Shown here: positions 10,871 to 23,599 of the stretch, piece after piece
How the letters are laid out: the number at the start of each line of letters is the position of its first letter
Numbering within the stretch: position 1 is the first letter of the stretch
NCBI GenBank assembly: GCA_016802295.1
Contig: JAESIW010000020.1
Coordinates: 1,426,689-1,490,688, forward strand
Source: Brachionus rotundiformis
Lineage: Eukaryota; Rotifera; Eurotatoria; Ploima; Brachionidae
Length of the DNA stretch: 64,000 nt
Reading direction: 5' to 3'
The notes under the pieces: model-generated
Databases searched by the model: none
Told to the model about the DNA's origin: nothing
The model's input: only the letters and a program-made list of their open reading frames with translations
Translations under genes and position numbers: made by a program

Positions 10871-11369
10871 ATGCTTCATCTGACTATTGAATTCAGGTAG
10901 ATTAGATAAACTAAAAAAGGCTAAACTAATTATTTTTTTTTGAAGTGGAGGCGCGGAGCTCTTGTTTGCCAATGTCAAAAAACATCAAGTCGAGCTACCC
11001 GATGATAGAAAATGTAAAAAAAGAGATTGTTTAAATTTTTTTATTTAAATTGGATCTAGGGACCATAAAGGATTTGCTTTTCTGGATCAAAGAAAACCTG
11101 TTGAAACAAAAGCCAGAGCTTTTTTTACAGGACGAAACAATGTATTTTTTTTTGATTTTTTTTAATTATATGAAAACAATTTTAAATATTCAAGTCGGCC
11201 TGGAATTTTGGTTTTGGTCAATGACTCGGATTGGGATCTTTTGGTAGGATAATCATGAATATTTTTCTTATCTAATCTAATTTATTAAATCATTTTTAAG
11301 GGAAATTTAACATACGAGCTTAATGACAATGATAATATTACTTTTATTTCAACCTTACATGGTGGTTAA
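10871..11369 (+). CDS. URM1: ubiquitin-related modifier 1
   Basis: Five tiny exons: 10871-10896, 10946-11013, 11060-11141, 11195-11243, 11301-11369, all GT-AG and in phase, giving 97 aa. Reads MLHLTIEFSGGAELLFANVK, then VELPDD, TIKDLLFWIKENLLK, PELFLQDE, RPGILVLVNDSDWDLLG, and ends ISTLHGG. The C-terminal Gly-Gly is the activation site. Family knowledge: beta-grasp ubiquitin-like sulfur carrier; thiocarboxylated at the terminal Gly by the MOCS3/Uba4 enzyme, it donates sulfur for 2-thiolation of tRNA wobble uridine and can also be conjugated to proteins. Exons 16-23 codons long would be missed by simple ORF calling. Divergent from ETNK. Confidence 0.95.
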
Positions 11370-11409
11370 TAAAATATTTTATTTCCATAATTTTTTATTA
11401 TTAAGTGTA

Positions 11410-11870
11410 CAATTAAAATTCTTCTCCTTTCTTCTTCTATCTTCTACTCCCACTGGAGCATAAGGCGTCCACACGTCCCCTCCATTCTACCCTATCCTTA
11501 GCGACAATTTCTGCTTGTCCCCATGTGAGTTTCATCTCTCTCAGATCTCTTTCAACTGTTCTCCTCCAGGTCAACTTTGGTCTTCCATCATTTCTCTTTC
11601 CTCGAGGTGTCTAAAATAGTGCAACTCTAGGAATTCTGTCTACTGACATTCTCAGAACATGACCAAGCCACTTAAGTCGTCTTCTCCGTATTATGTTTCG
11701 GACTCGCTCGGACCTTGATCTGTTGTTCAGCTCCTCACTTGTAATAACTTTCGGACAGAAGATTCTTAAAATTTTTCTTAGGCAATTGTTATGGAATACT
11801 TCGATCTTTTGAAGATCACTGTCAGTCATTCGCCAGCATTCAGATCAATACAACAATACTGATTTGACAA
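11410..11870 (-). mobile_element. non-LTR retrotransposon 3' ORF fragment
   Basis: Minus-strand coding relic of the end of a LINE ORF2. It reads through EVFHNNCLRKILRIF, then RNIIRRRRLKWLGHVLRM, a hallmark of LINE C-termini, and after one stop (TAG about 11611) continues in the same frame as TPRGKRNDGRPKLTW, TVERDLREMKLTWGQAEIVA and ends VDALCSSGSRR with a stop near 11440. The 5' part including the reverse transcriptase is missing, as expected for 5'-truncated insertion. Only one stop and no frameshift: relatively young. Confidence 0.88.
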
Positions 11871-12593
11871 TTAAAATAAAAAAAAATTATATTTTTTTAA
11901 TTTTAATCATATATTTTATTTACAATTAAAATTGAAAAAATATAAATAAAATAAAATAAAAATGCATTCGGATTTGATTTTATAAACCTAAACCTTTCTG
12001 GAATTATTGAACATAAATTTTACTTTATTTAACTTTAAGTTTAAGTTTTAAATTGTCAAGTGTTTTAAAATAAAAATTGCCTATACTAAAATTTTAATTC
12101 AAATTTAAAATAAGATAAATTTCGAAAATTTTAACTTTCACACTATTGAAAATTTAGAAAATGTTTTTTTTTTTATCTAATTGAAATAATTAGAAAAAAG
12201 TATATTTAAAAGACAAATTTATGGCTTCGTTTTTAATTTATTTGTTTTGCTTTATTTAATATTTTTTAAAATATTCTTAATTTTATATCTAAAATACTTG
12301 ATGATAACAATTTATTTTCAAAATTATCATAATTTTGTCAAGTTACAAAAAGTGCATGATTGTGAAACAATATTTCTTTAGTCTTTGATTAATAAAATTT
12401 TCAAAATAACTGTTTTTTTGATTAAATTGTTATTCACTTTTATTTTGGCTGGGTTTTTAATTTTAAAATCTAAAATAAATGGTCTCTTAATTTTAATAAG
12501 AGAACAAAAATAAAGAAAATTTTGCCAAATTTATTAAAAACCTAAAAACCAACTAGACATACACAATTTAATTTAAAATAAACTGAGCAAAAA
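11871..12593. other. intergenic, nothing seen
   Basis: Very AT-rich spacer with many A and T runs. No coding or repeat structure recognised before the duplicated block begins at 12594. Confidence 0.6.
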
Positions 12594-12857
12594 TACTTCA
12601 AAATAAAACAAGTTAGAGCAATATTTTTTATTATACACTAATAGGACAATATGTTGCAGAGCCTTATTTTTTCGAATTGGAAATTTATTTTAAGTAGACC
12701 AATTTTCTTTTACCATGATAAATCTTACTAATAAAAATGATTCCTAAATACTTTAATTTTTTTGCTTTTTATTTCCCGAATACTTTGAGCTTGCTCAACT
12801 ACCATTCAAGGCATCTCTTTAGAATTTAATGTCGAAAAAAGCTCCGTCAAATTCGGC
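12594..12857 (+). repeat. copy A of COP1 5' region, cut by gap
   Basis: Nearly identical to 13200-13463 with a handful of substitutions and a one- or two-base indel difference. It carries the same start codon and the first nine codons of COP1 (MSKKAPSNS) and is cut off by the Ns at 12858. The true gene continues only after the second copy. Most likely a haplotype duplicate left at a scaffold join. Confidence 0.9.
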
Positions 12858-13199
12858 NNNNNNNNNNNNNNNNNNNNNNNNNNNNNNNNNNNNNNNNNNN
12901 NNNNNNNNNNNNNNNNNNNNNNNNNNNNNNNNNNNNNNNNNNNNNNNNNNNNNNNNNNNNNNNNNNNNNNNNNNNNNNNNNNNNNNNNNNNNNNNNNNNN
13001 NNNNNNNNNNNNNNNNNNNNNNNNNNNNNNNNNNNNNNNNNNNNNNNNNNNNNNNNNNNNNNNNNNNNNNNNNNNNNNNNNNNNNNNNNNNNNNNNNNNN
13101 NNNNNNNNNNNNNNNNNNNNNNNNNNNNNNNNNNNNNNNNNNNNNNNNNNNNNNNNNNNNNNNNNNNNNNNNNNNNNNNNNNNNNNNNNNNNNNNNNNN
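12858..13199. other. assembly gap (342 N)
   Basis: Run of N. Reading frames that cross it are meaningless. Confidence 0.99.
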
Positions 13200-13434
13200 T
13201 ACTTCAAAAAAAAACAAGTTAGAGCAATATTTTTTATTATACACTAATAGAACAATATGTTGCAGAGCCTTATTTTTTCGAATTGGAAATTTATTTTAAG
13301 TAGACCAATTTTCTTTTACCATGATAAATCTTACTAATAAAAATGATTCCTAAATACTTTAATTATTTTGCTTTTTATTTCCTGAATACTTTGAGCTTGC
13401 TAAACTACCATTCAAGGCATCTCTTTAGAATTTA

Positions 13435-16407
13435 ATGTCGAAAAAAGCTCCGTCAAATTCGGCTGTGAGTGCTCTGTCGACAGCCACCAGTTCCACATCA
13501 GCCCGGACACCAATAAACCGTAACTCAAGCACAAGCAGATACTCAACCAGTTCAGCAGGAGATAGGTCAAATGAAGTTCCTCCAAATGCTTCCCAATCTT
13601 CAACAACTACAAGCACAAGCGCAGACGCATCGAACCCTTTGGAAGCGAATGTAACTCCAATACAGGCCTCTAATAACTCTAATGATGGAAATTATACTTC
13701 TTTGAAAGAGAATTCTAATAGAATTAAAAAAAGGCCTATTACGGGCGTACTCAGCAGCGATGCCGATACTGAATTGACTTGGTATACTTTTGGTTAAGAG
13801 AAAAAGAATATTGTCTAAAGCTGATTTTATTCATGTAGCCCAATTTGTTTTGACATTATCGATGTAGCTCACGTGACCAAATGTGGACATAGTTTTTGCC
13901 AGGTCTGCATCCAAACCGCACTCGAACACACTCATAGATGTCCTAAATGTAACACGCCATGCACCATAAACAAAGACGTTTTCCCCAATTTTACCCGTAA
14001 TTAAGTATTAAAAAATATTGAATTTAAAATACTAATTTATAATTTTATTTCAGTTAATCAAATAATTGAAAGGTATAAAGAAGTTTCGAATAGCAAGAAG
14101 TTTAAGGTTTCTCAAACTGTAATTTTTTTTTGATAAAATTAAATTTAAATTAGAATAAAAATTGCCTAAAAAGACTACAAGCACCATTATGGAATTTATA
14201 AATTCGGCTCATGGTGAATTAAATATTGAAGATGTAAATAATATTATCGAAATTCTAGCTCAAAAAAAAGAAGAATTAAAATACGTAAGTTTTGGTATTT
14301 TTATTATTATATATCTTTTGGTTGTATTTTAATTAATTTAAAAATTTTAAAGCAATTTTTAAAAAAAACAGGTTTATTAGTTTAAGTTTGAAGTTTAATA
14401 ATGATCCTTTAAAAACGTCAACAAAATAATTTTATCATTTTTTTTAATAGTTTAAAAAATTTATTTGATACTTCTCGCTTGTCGCAATTAGTATATATTT
14501 TATTGTAGAATTTGTTTTATAATAACAATAAAAATAATTAAAAATAATTATATAACAGAAAATATACATATTTTAAAAATGAATTTAAATTTCCTTTAGA
14601 ATTTGTCAAAATTAAAAATATGATTCAATTTATTAAAGAGCTGATCAAAATATTGACTTATTAATAATTAACATGTTTCGTTTCGAATCATTTTGTTTTT
14701 AAACTTAATATCAAACATTTTAGGTACAATAAGAATCAAAGTCTAGTAGTCTTGAATTTTAGGGGAAAAATTTAAATTAAAAATAATCATATCAAAATAA
14801 ATTATAATTAAAATTGAAGTACATTTTAGCTAAGAAAAAATTATAAGTAATAATTAAATACTTGGTCTTAAATAGACAAAATCGTTTAATCTATTAAAAA
14901 TCATATCTATTGTAAATTTTAATAATTATTCAACAATATTTTTGACTTATACTTAAAAAAAATGAAAAAAAAATTAATAAAATTGAATATATGGTTTAAT
15001 TTTAATATTTTTTAATAAAAAAAGACAAATAAGAAAGTCAATGAGTTGTTATTGTACGACTTTTTGAAGCATTTACAGCAATCGAAAACCGAAGAACTTA
15101 ACAAAATTCAATATGAACTTCAAGTGGTGAACGAAGACTGCAAACAAGTAGAAGAATGCTTAAGCAATTTGAAGACAAAAATTGAACCCACTAAATTGTC
15201 CAAAGAGGACAGTGAAGATCCAGAAAAGAAGACTCTAGATACTCAAGAGGCACCACTATCTCCAACAAATAAAATTCAATCAATCCTCAGTAATAAAAAG
15301 CGAATAATGAACCGCTACTTTGACGAACTAAGCCAAACATATGTCCAATCTCATAACAAAGATTTCAAAGACTTTAATCTTAAAGGACCAAAAACCGGAG
15401 TACTTGACCAAATACGAAATACTGTAAACAAATTGACCAATTATACTGAGCTTAAAAGTATTGCTTCGGTCAACTACAATAGCGACCTACACTCTGTGTC
15501 CAGCATTGTCAGTTCGGTCGATTTTGATAAGTCATATGAACACTTTGCCATGGCTGGTGTCACAAAACGAATAAAAATTTTTGATTTTATAAACATAATT
15601 GACCGACCATATGGAGTTCATTATCCTCAGTACGAGATGGTACATAATGCCAAATTGTCATGTGTAAGTTGGAACAGATATTTTAGGCAACAATTGGCCT
15701 GCAGTGATTATGATGGCGTGATTACTTTGTGGGACGCAGAAGCGGGAACTTTGGTCAGATCTTATCAAGAACATGAGAAAAGATGCTGGGGCGTTCAATT
15801 TTGCGATGTAGACCCAAGACTTTTGGCTAGTGGCAGCGATGATTCCAAGGTAAAAATTTGGTCAACCAACTCGGACTATTCCCTCCTTTCAATTGATGCC
15901 AAATCGAATGTTTGTTGTGTAGACTTCAAACCAGACAGTAAATTTCATGTGCTCTTTGGTACAGCTGACCACAATATTCATTATTACGACATTCGAAACG
16001 CAAAGGAACCAGTGTCTCTGTTCCGTGGTCACAAAAAAGCTGTCTCTTATGTAAAATTTAGCAATGACAATGAGTTTGTTAGTGCTTCTACTGACAGTAC
16101 CCTAAAATTGTGGAAGTTGAATGAAGGCCAATGTATTAGGTCATTTACAGGACACACAAATGAGAAAAATTTTGTTGGCTTGGAAACCCATAATGGCTAC
16201 ATAGTTACTGGTAGCGAAAATAATACTGTTTATTTGTACTGTAATGAGTTATCTAAGCCATTGCTGACCTATAAATTTGACGAGAATGGCTCTAGTAAAA
16301 AAGATGAGGGTCTGAATGATTTTGTCAGCGCAGTCTGTTGGAGTAATCAGAATTATTTGCTTTCTGCTAATAGTCAAGGTGTCGTCAAAGTCTTGGAATT
16401 GGTGTAA
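13435..16407 (+). CDS. COP1: COP1 E3 ubiquitin ligase
   Basis: Five exons: 13435-13781, 13839-13996, 14054-14118, 14174-14284 and 15034-16407 (exon 5 could begin at 15025), about 684 aa against 731 in human. A serine/threonine-rich N-terminus of 110 residues is followed, across the exon 1/2 junction, by the RING finger (LTCPICFDIIDVAHVTKCGH, then RCPKCNTPC) with all eight zinc ligands in the C3HC4 order. Exon 5 starts with a coiled coil (LYDFLKHLQQSKTEELNKIQ), then seven WD40 repeats with NRYFRQQLACSDYDG, YQEHEKRCWGVQFC, LLASGSDDSKVKIWS, GHKKAVSYVKF, EKNFVGLETHNGYIVTGSEN, ending KVLELV as in human. Role: CRL4-associated ligase recognising VP motifs in JUN, ETS and other regulators for degradation. 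Intron 4 (about 750 bp) is long for this window and holds nothing recognisable. Confidence 0.95.
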
Positions 16408-19400
16408 AAATTAAAAAAAATCTTGATCTTGTAAAAAAAATTTGGTACAATTTGCAATTTTATAATATTACCAATAGTCACATGGACTTGGTAGATTGAA
16501 TTTTTCAACACGCTTGCTACCACTAATTAAATTATGGTCATCTATACAAACAGCATCTAATAAAATCGAATTTTGTGATTTAATTTATAATCAGAAACTA
16601 AAATATTTTTTTTAAATTTTATATTCTCAATATTTCCGAATAGCCCGAGTTAAAAGTATACTGTAAACTATTAAAAAGCAGGACTTTTTAATTTTATTTA
16701 ATAAATTCGTTCATAGAATTGTTTTTTTTTAAATTAGAATTAATTTTAGATTAAATATCAATTATCAGGTTCTCTTTTTAATTCCGATGGCTAACCATTA
16801 GTTAGTCAGGCTTTAAAGTTAATAAAGAAATATAAGTTCGAAAGCTGCTGATTGATGGTCGGACAGCTTATATTCATAGCTTTGCGCCATCCTAATATTC
16901 TGGATCCGATGGGTTATTGGAGGATGGAATTTAGGAAACATGCCCTGTCGGTCAACTGAGTGTACAATTGCCAACATCAATAAAAAGCAAAAGCGTCATC
17001 CAGAACATCTATTTGGCGCAAAGTGCCAAAACGTGCTTACGAATCGTCCATTAAGCTGACAGCTATAAACATCAGCTACAATACTGGTCATCCACCAGTC
17101 AGCAAAAACATTCTTTTGTTTTTTGCGTAGGAAAGCTTTGGAAATGGGTGCTATCTTGTATGACAATCAAAGATAATAATTAAGGTGTTAATTTTTGTCT
17201 TATAACAACTTTTTAGAAAAGGCTTTTCAGCATAGAAATCTTTAGGGAGTGTTATCTTTTGGTTATAAAATCTTTTCTTCTACAATTCATCCGAAAGATT
17301 TAAATAATGGAAAAATAATTGAATAAATTTGAAATATTTAATTTTTTGAATAGTAAGAACATGATTGAACCAACATTAAAATCAGTAAAATGGTGAAATA
17401 TCATTTGGATTGTTTTTTTTAAAGAATTACTTAATTTTTTAGGTATTATTTTGGCCATTCAATCAAGCTCACCTTGCTTTTTATTTTTAATAAACCCTGT
17501 TTGTATAGAATCAGAATTTGTGTAACTTATCCATATATATATTGTATAATATAAGTTTGTGGACTCAAAGAACAACAACTTATTAGGTGGTTTACTCTAT
17601 TTAAAAATAAAAAATAATTTTCGTAGATTATCAATTTAAAGTCAAAAATGGAAAATTTAGATGAAAATTTTGGACTTTTGGTTTTTAATATTTTAAGAGA
17701 ACATAGTATCTTGGTATTGTTTTTATTTTCTTTAATTTCCAAGTTAGAACTACTAAATAATTTATAAAAATTCTTCTTACTTTAAAATTTTAAAACTTTG
17801 TTTAATTTTTTGAACATGAAGATAGTGGCAAAACGCCAAGTTTGTTAATATTTATTTATTTAAGATTGTTAATGGCTACTATCTTATCAAAAATAAATTT
17901 TTTCGGTAGAGATAAATGAAAGAGTTTTAACCTCAGCCATTTCCGAGGAAAAAAAATGGTATCAATTTTACATTAATCATTAGAAGTATTAAATTTAAGT
18001 GCATTTAAATTAAATTGTTGTTCTTTGAGTCTAATTTTTATATTAGAATTTTAATTGAGCATATTTTAAAGATGATAATTTTACTTGATAATTTAAAAAT
18101 AGTAATTTTATGATCGCCATTAGAAATTTTAATTAAAAATGTCGTATCAATTTTTTAATTAGCGTGGTAACGCAAAATAAAAAATGGATCTTGAGCTAAA
18201 ATCACCTCAGATAAATTTCTCGATCTAAAAATAGATCCTTGTATAAATAATTTTAGTGTTAAACTGATTTAATTAAGTAAATTTTAGGAAAAATCACTTA
18301 ATATTATGTTTTTAGATAAATATGAAAAAGCCTTACAATTAAACTGATATATTTTACTTTTTTAAATTTCAATTAAGAATAACAATGATCCTATTGCCAT
18401 GGAAATGATGTTTATTAACCTATATCTTATTCAGATCATTTACTTATCCCGTTTTTAATTGATTTCTTTTTAAGGTGTATTCTTTTTAAATCTCTAAAAA
18501 AAGACTTTTTTCTATATTTAAATTTTATATCGTTTTTACTCAAGCCTCAAGGTTTGTTTTGTAGTCTATATAGAATTAATTAAATTTGTTTTATACCTGG
18601 TTTAAGCTGAAACAAAAATAATTTTAGAACGGAACATAGCTCTTGAATAATTATTGAGAGAGTTGACGATTTTTCATAAATAGAAAGACTATTTTACTTT
18701 TCCCTCATAAAATGTTGATTCTTAATAATTTTCCAAATATTAATATTATTTTAATTATAAAAAATTGTCACTAATTAAATATTTTATAATTTACTGAAAC
18801 TAATTCTACCATTCGTATGGACTCAGAACAAATCTCGTCTTTTTAACAAATTATAAATAGATTTTTATTTTAAATTTAATGCAAATAAATTAGAATATAA
18901 AATATTTATTTAATTTTAAAGGTTTGATTATACTAGATTTAAATAATTTTATTTGACAAATTAAATTATATTTAAAAAACTAATAGATTAAAAATTTGCA
19001 AAAATTTTTTTTTAAGAATAGATTTTATAAAATTATTTTTATCTTAGAATTGGCATTGGCAATAAAATTACAAAAAAGATAAAAAATTAGGATAAAATTA
19101 TAAAAAACCTAATGCCACAATAAAATATTCATTAATCTAAAAGGCTTCTCGATCGTAGATTATTTTTCGTTTCTAAAAAATAAAAATATTTCTCATGAGA
19201 GACGCAAATTTTTTTTAATAAATTGTTTTTAAATTGTTAAAATTTAATTAAAATTAGGCTCGATAAATAATATATTAAACTTGTCAAGGCGAAGCCAAAT
19301 TTTTTGAAAATCTTTTATTTCTAACAGGTAATATCCTGAGAGCTAAATACTCTTTGCCAAAATTTGTTTGCTTTAAAATCAAATAACATTATTAGTTTAA

Positions 19401-20874
19401 AACTACACTTAAATAATAAAAAATTAAAAACGGATTATTCATGTATACTTGAGGCTTAAAGTTTTTTTAATTTTTTTCAGCAATTTCTATGTCAGACCTT
19501 TCTACACTAATCGATTATATTTTTAATTTATTTGGTTTTCAAGAAAGACTTATATGAAGATATTTGATGAATTATTTATTATTTATTTGTTTTCCAACAA
19601 AAATTTGGAATCAACTCATTTTTTGAAAATAGCTGAATATTTCAATTCATTCTTTTCTTAAAATTAGGCTAAAATTAAATTTTTCTTCTCATTCTTTAAA
19701 ATAAATTTTTAATTAAATTATGTTCCTCGTTAGTAAATTTTTTACTTTGAATAAATTTTCTAATGAATAATTGTTCAAAGAATTGCTCGGTTTCTTAAGA
19801 AGTTTTAATGAATGTTCGTGATATTTATTAACTTGATACGTGCTTCATTGTTATAATATTTTTCTACAATACAAAATTAGCTCGGAATTTATAAAACCTA
19901 TGTGAATTCAGGGCCCTTATTTACATCATCTGTAATGTGTAGCTGAGATATTTGTTTTACCAAAAAGTGAAAACACAACATTTTTATTTCACAGGTATAA
20001 CAATAGACAGTATTTGGTAAAATTTTAAAATCAAACATAATCAAGCAATAAAAAACAAAAAAAGAACCATTTAAAAGTTCAGTTTATTTTTATTTGCCTA
20101 AGATAGATAGAAGAATTTTTTTTACCAAAGTCGAAAATTTAAAAAATGAATGTCAAATTTGAACTATGAGCCAAAGTGGAAGATTGTTTTAAATTTTGAA
20201 AACTTGTTGTAGGATGATGATAAACTCTTATGATTAATTTAATTAATTACATAATTTTAATCATTCAATGAGCGAAATAAATTAAATTCCACTAAGGTTT
20301 TAAGTCAACCAAGAGGGAAATTTAAAATTTATCACAATATTACTCAATATTACTCTACACGCTAAGTAGATAGGAAAATAACCCACTCAATTAAATACAA
20401 CCACATTAAATAAACATATTTACATTACATTGAATAAACTACACTATTTGTTTTAAAAAGAGAATAATTTTTTTCCAAAATAACACCTTTATAATTTAGT
20501 AAAAAATAATAAAAAAAATATTTCAAATATATGAAGTCCTTTTTTTTCCAAATTTTACCTTTATATAAAGTAAGCATTAAAGTTTAATTAGTTTGGCAGA
20601 GCAAATTGTTTACTTGAGTTTAAAAATATGAAATACATCAGTGGAAACGCTGTCGGAAAGAACAACTCTTGACTACAAGTCTAACAATCTCGCGTCTTTT
20701 CTTTTACCATATGGTTTTTTTTCTCTCTAGTTGTTCACATTGAGTGTTTTAAAAAATAAAAACTTTTTATTTTAATTAAGAAACCTTGAAAATGTATTTG
20801 GTAAAAATAATTTAATTAAATGAGCTTAAATACAGATTTAATCTAATCAAAAATATTACATATGCTTTGAACAA
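16408..20874. other. 4.5-kb gene-poor region
   Basis: No ORF here looks coding, on either strand; frames are short and composed of AT-rich codons. The one distinct patch is at about 16850-17130, noted separately. It may be intergenic, contain the promoter of the 491-aa gene, or hold decayed transposons too old to recognise. Confidence 0.55.
16850..17130. other. higher-GC patch of unknown origin
   Basis: About 280 bp clearly richer in G and C than its surroundings. Both ends carry loosely inverted sequences (GCTGATTGATGGTCGGACAG on the left and a GCTGACAG-x-CATCAGCTAC type segment on the right). No ORF is preserved. Probably a decayed transposon; not identified. Confidence 0.35.
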
Positions 20875-22350
20875 ATGAGTTCGGAATATTCGAAAAAAGC
20901 ATCCTATTGCCAAAGCTTGGACACAAATGACTTCAGTCGATTTTTGTCTCAAGATTCTCTATCTTCGTCGAGCACATCTTTTGAATCAAATCATACAGAG
21001 ACTGTTCATCGCGACACCCTCTACCAAAGTCATAAGTTTGATCTCGAGCCCAAAGAGTATGACAAGCTAAAGCAAACCCTTGTCGAATTGGATTTGCCAA
21101 ACGAGTTCAAAATTTTGAAGCTAATTCCGGACGACACAGCAACCAATGTTTTAGGTGATTGGAACATGCGCACTCAGGTAAATTATAAAGTGTCAATGAA
21201 CAAACCACTGGCATCGCGGCCGACTTTTTCCTATAACAATCAATCTAATTTAGTTTACCAATTTCGAAATTTTAATGATTGGCGGTCACATTTAATTTAT
21301 TATAAGCAAAAAAAAAATGGTTTAAGCAATTTGCCAAATATTCTCAAAGAAATAAAGCAGAACAATGTATTGCCAACAGTTGTTAAGCAACTAGAAGGCG
21401 AAGATTTGCCAATTCGAAAGTCCAATATTACCAGATCACAGACCTTGATCAATTTCAAAAGAGAAAACACATTGACCAGAACTACCAAAATAATTGACAC
21501 TGAAAATTCTGGTGAGCCTTTTTCCATAAAAAGTCTAAGATCCAAATACTTAAACCAAGTTGGCATGAAATCCAAAACAAACGACTCATTGATGGCCAAT
21601 GGTGAGCTTAATTTTTCAGCACCAGCCTCAATCAGTAATGTTCCCAAGCAGAATATTGACTTTAAAATGGACTTTAAGCAAAAATTAAGCGACAATACGA
21701 ACCAAAAATTTATACCATATCTCAAGGGAAAGCGAGCTGGTGGTGGCGTGTTGAGACTCTCGTCCGATGCTGACAAATCTAAAATTCAACTGCAGCAAAT
21801 TCCGCAAAATATTCTTAAAAAATTTATGAATCATAAATCAAATTCATTCAATACCGGAGTAACTAGTATTTTAAATTCTCAACTTAATGAAACTATAGAT
21901 GATACATACTATACAATCACTAGCATTAATAATACTGATAAAAAGTTAAATAGCACTAGAAAATTAGTTTCTTTTTATGAAAAAGAAAACGATGATAATT
22001 TGAAGTCAATTCCAAGCCGTATGGACGAACATCCACTGAGTTCCACCACAAAATCGGGAAAATCTGGTGGAAAAAATGATAGCAAAGTTCCTATTGACCA
22101 ACCAAGTTTGGCCCAGTTTATCAAAACTGCCAATTTGGTCAGCAACAAAAATACTGGTAATATGAAAAATTTTAAGCAAATTGCGAACAAAATTAAAAAA
22201 CAGCACAAAGAACTGATGAAACAGCGCCAAGCTAATGAAAATCAATCGGAAAGAGGAAGTGATAAAGCAATGATGACTGAGCTGAAAGGAGTCTCTGTGT
22301 CAGAGAAAAACATGGTCAATCAGCCTGTCAGATTCGAATTGATTAATTAA
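20875..22350 (+). CDS. 491-aa orphan protein, intronless
   Basis: Single open frame starting at ATG 20875 (MSSEYSKKASYCQSLD) and ending with VRFELIN. The codon texture is clearly coding: balanced third positions, a few GC-rich codons, no long poly-N/K runs. It is a soluble, basic, low-complexity protein rich in S, N, K and T. A short conserved-looking segment near residues 60-120 (YDKLKQTLVELDLPNEFKIL, then DWNMRTQVNYKV, RNFNDWRSHLIYY) may be folded; the rest looks disordered, with a lysine-rich helix (FKQIANKIKKQHKELMKQRQ) near the C-terminus. No membrane segment, signal or known domain. It stands alone, 4.5 kb from COP1. I do not recognise the family. Confidence 0.75.
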   Translation: MSSEYSKKASYCQSLDTNDFSRFLSQDSLSSSSTSFESNHTETVHRDTLYQSHKFDLEPKEYDKLKQTLVELDLPNEFKILKLIPDDTATNVLGDWNMRTQVNYKVSMNKPLASRPTFSYNNQSNLVYQFRNFNDWRSHLIYYKQKKNGLSNLPNILKEIKQNNVLPTVVKQLEGEDLPIRKSNITRSQTLINFKRENTLTRTTKIIDTENSGEPFSIKSLRSKYLNQVGMKSKTNDSLMANGELNFSAPASISNVPKQNIDFKMDFKQKLSDNTNQKFIPYLKGKRAGGGVLRLSSDADKSKIQLQQIPQNILKKFMNHKSNSFNTGVTSILNSQLNETIDDTYYTITSINNTDKKLNSTRKLVSFYEKENDDNLKSIPSRMDEHPLSSTTKSGKSGGKNDSKVPIDQPSLAQFIKTANLVSNKNTGNMKNFKQIANKIKKQHKELMKQRQANENQSERGSDKAMMTELKGVSVSEKNMVNQPVRFELIN

Positions 22351-23221
22351 ATTAGAGTTTTATTTTGAGTGTAAAATTTTGTAAATTTATTTTTCTTAAA
22401 TTTTCAATTAAAATAAAATTGTAAAAAATTATCACAAAATTTGATAATTGAATCAACAAACTTGACCACTTTTTAAATTCTAATTCACTGTATAAATTTT
22501 CAATGTTGTTTTATTTTAGCTTTTAAATTTTAAAGATTATTTTTTCAAGCTTTTAAAATACTTAAAATTTATAACAAACAATATTTATACTTTATTTACT
22601 TAATAGCCTGAAATTTTTGTTGTAATATGACTTGATAAAGCTTCATTTGTTTAATATTATACAAGTAATAAAAATATCATATTTAAAAATTTTATTTGAT
22701 ATTTCAAAAAATGTTGTTTCAACAATCAATGATTAAGTTTTTGAAAATTCTCTCTCTCTCTCTGTATGAAATTAATTTTTTAGTTTATTTTTTTTTGGCA
22801 ATTAGAGTTTACATTTATTTTTCATTTTACCTTAACGATTTATTTTATTAAATCCATTAGCAAAGTTCTAGCTAAAATATTAAACTAATATGTAGATAAA
22901 GAACGTAAATATTAAAAAAAATAATTTATAGACTGTAAATATTTTTAAATCACAAATGTAAAAATTTATAAAAAAAGGAAAAAATCATATTTCACTAATA
23001 TTTTTATTCAAACAAGACAGATCATATACAACTGACGATTTTAATCCAGACGAATCAGGCCTATTTGGCGGTCCAAATTTTAAGACCGTATAAAAATACG
23101 CCATTAATTAAATTTTAAGGGAGTTAAAAAAAAGAAATTTTATTAAATAATTTATTTGTTAAAGAAGTTGATGTGATCTATTTAAAAAAACTACAAAAAA
23201 TGGGGTGTACGAATTCCGACA
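22351..23221. other. intergenic with a CT microsatellite
   Basis: AT-rich. A (TC)n run of about 13 bp at about 22750-22762. No gene seen. Confidence 0.6.
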
Positions 23222-23599
23222 CTCCTTTTTTGTATTAGTTTATCTATTTTCAAATAAATATCAAAATTTAAATTGAAAAATAAAGTTTAAATCAAATTTA
23301 AACTAATTAATTTATACGATTCTATTAAAATCATTTTTCTATACTTTAACATATCTGAATAGTAGTAAATGAAAATAATTGGGAAACTTTTCCACTTTAA
23401 AATTTTCAATATACTATTGATTTTGAAATTTGAACTTAATTATCAAATTTTAATGATCTTTTTAAAAAATATAGATAATAAAACTATTTAATGTTGGCCA
23501 TTCCAATACGCTTATGCAATTGATATTGTTAAATAAAAAAATTCAGATTTTATTTTTTAAAATGTGATCTTTTAAATTTGATCATTAATATCTGCTTGT

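Noticed and set aside
12806..13299. Open frames running through the first N stretch
   Set aside because: They consist of N-coded X residues; only the edges are real sequence and those belong to the duplicated COP1 start.
14285..15033. Possible missed exons in COP1 intron 4
   Set aside because: Exons 4 and 5 join in phase and reproduce the conserved order of coiled-coil residues; nothing in the intron has coding texture.
17527..17742. 71-aa minus-strand frame
   Set aside because: Low-complexity AT-driven codons and no neighbouring exons or domain.
22750..22762. TC repeat as a regulatory site
   Set aside because: A plain microsatellite of 13 bp far from any start codon.
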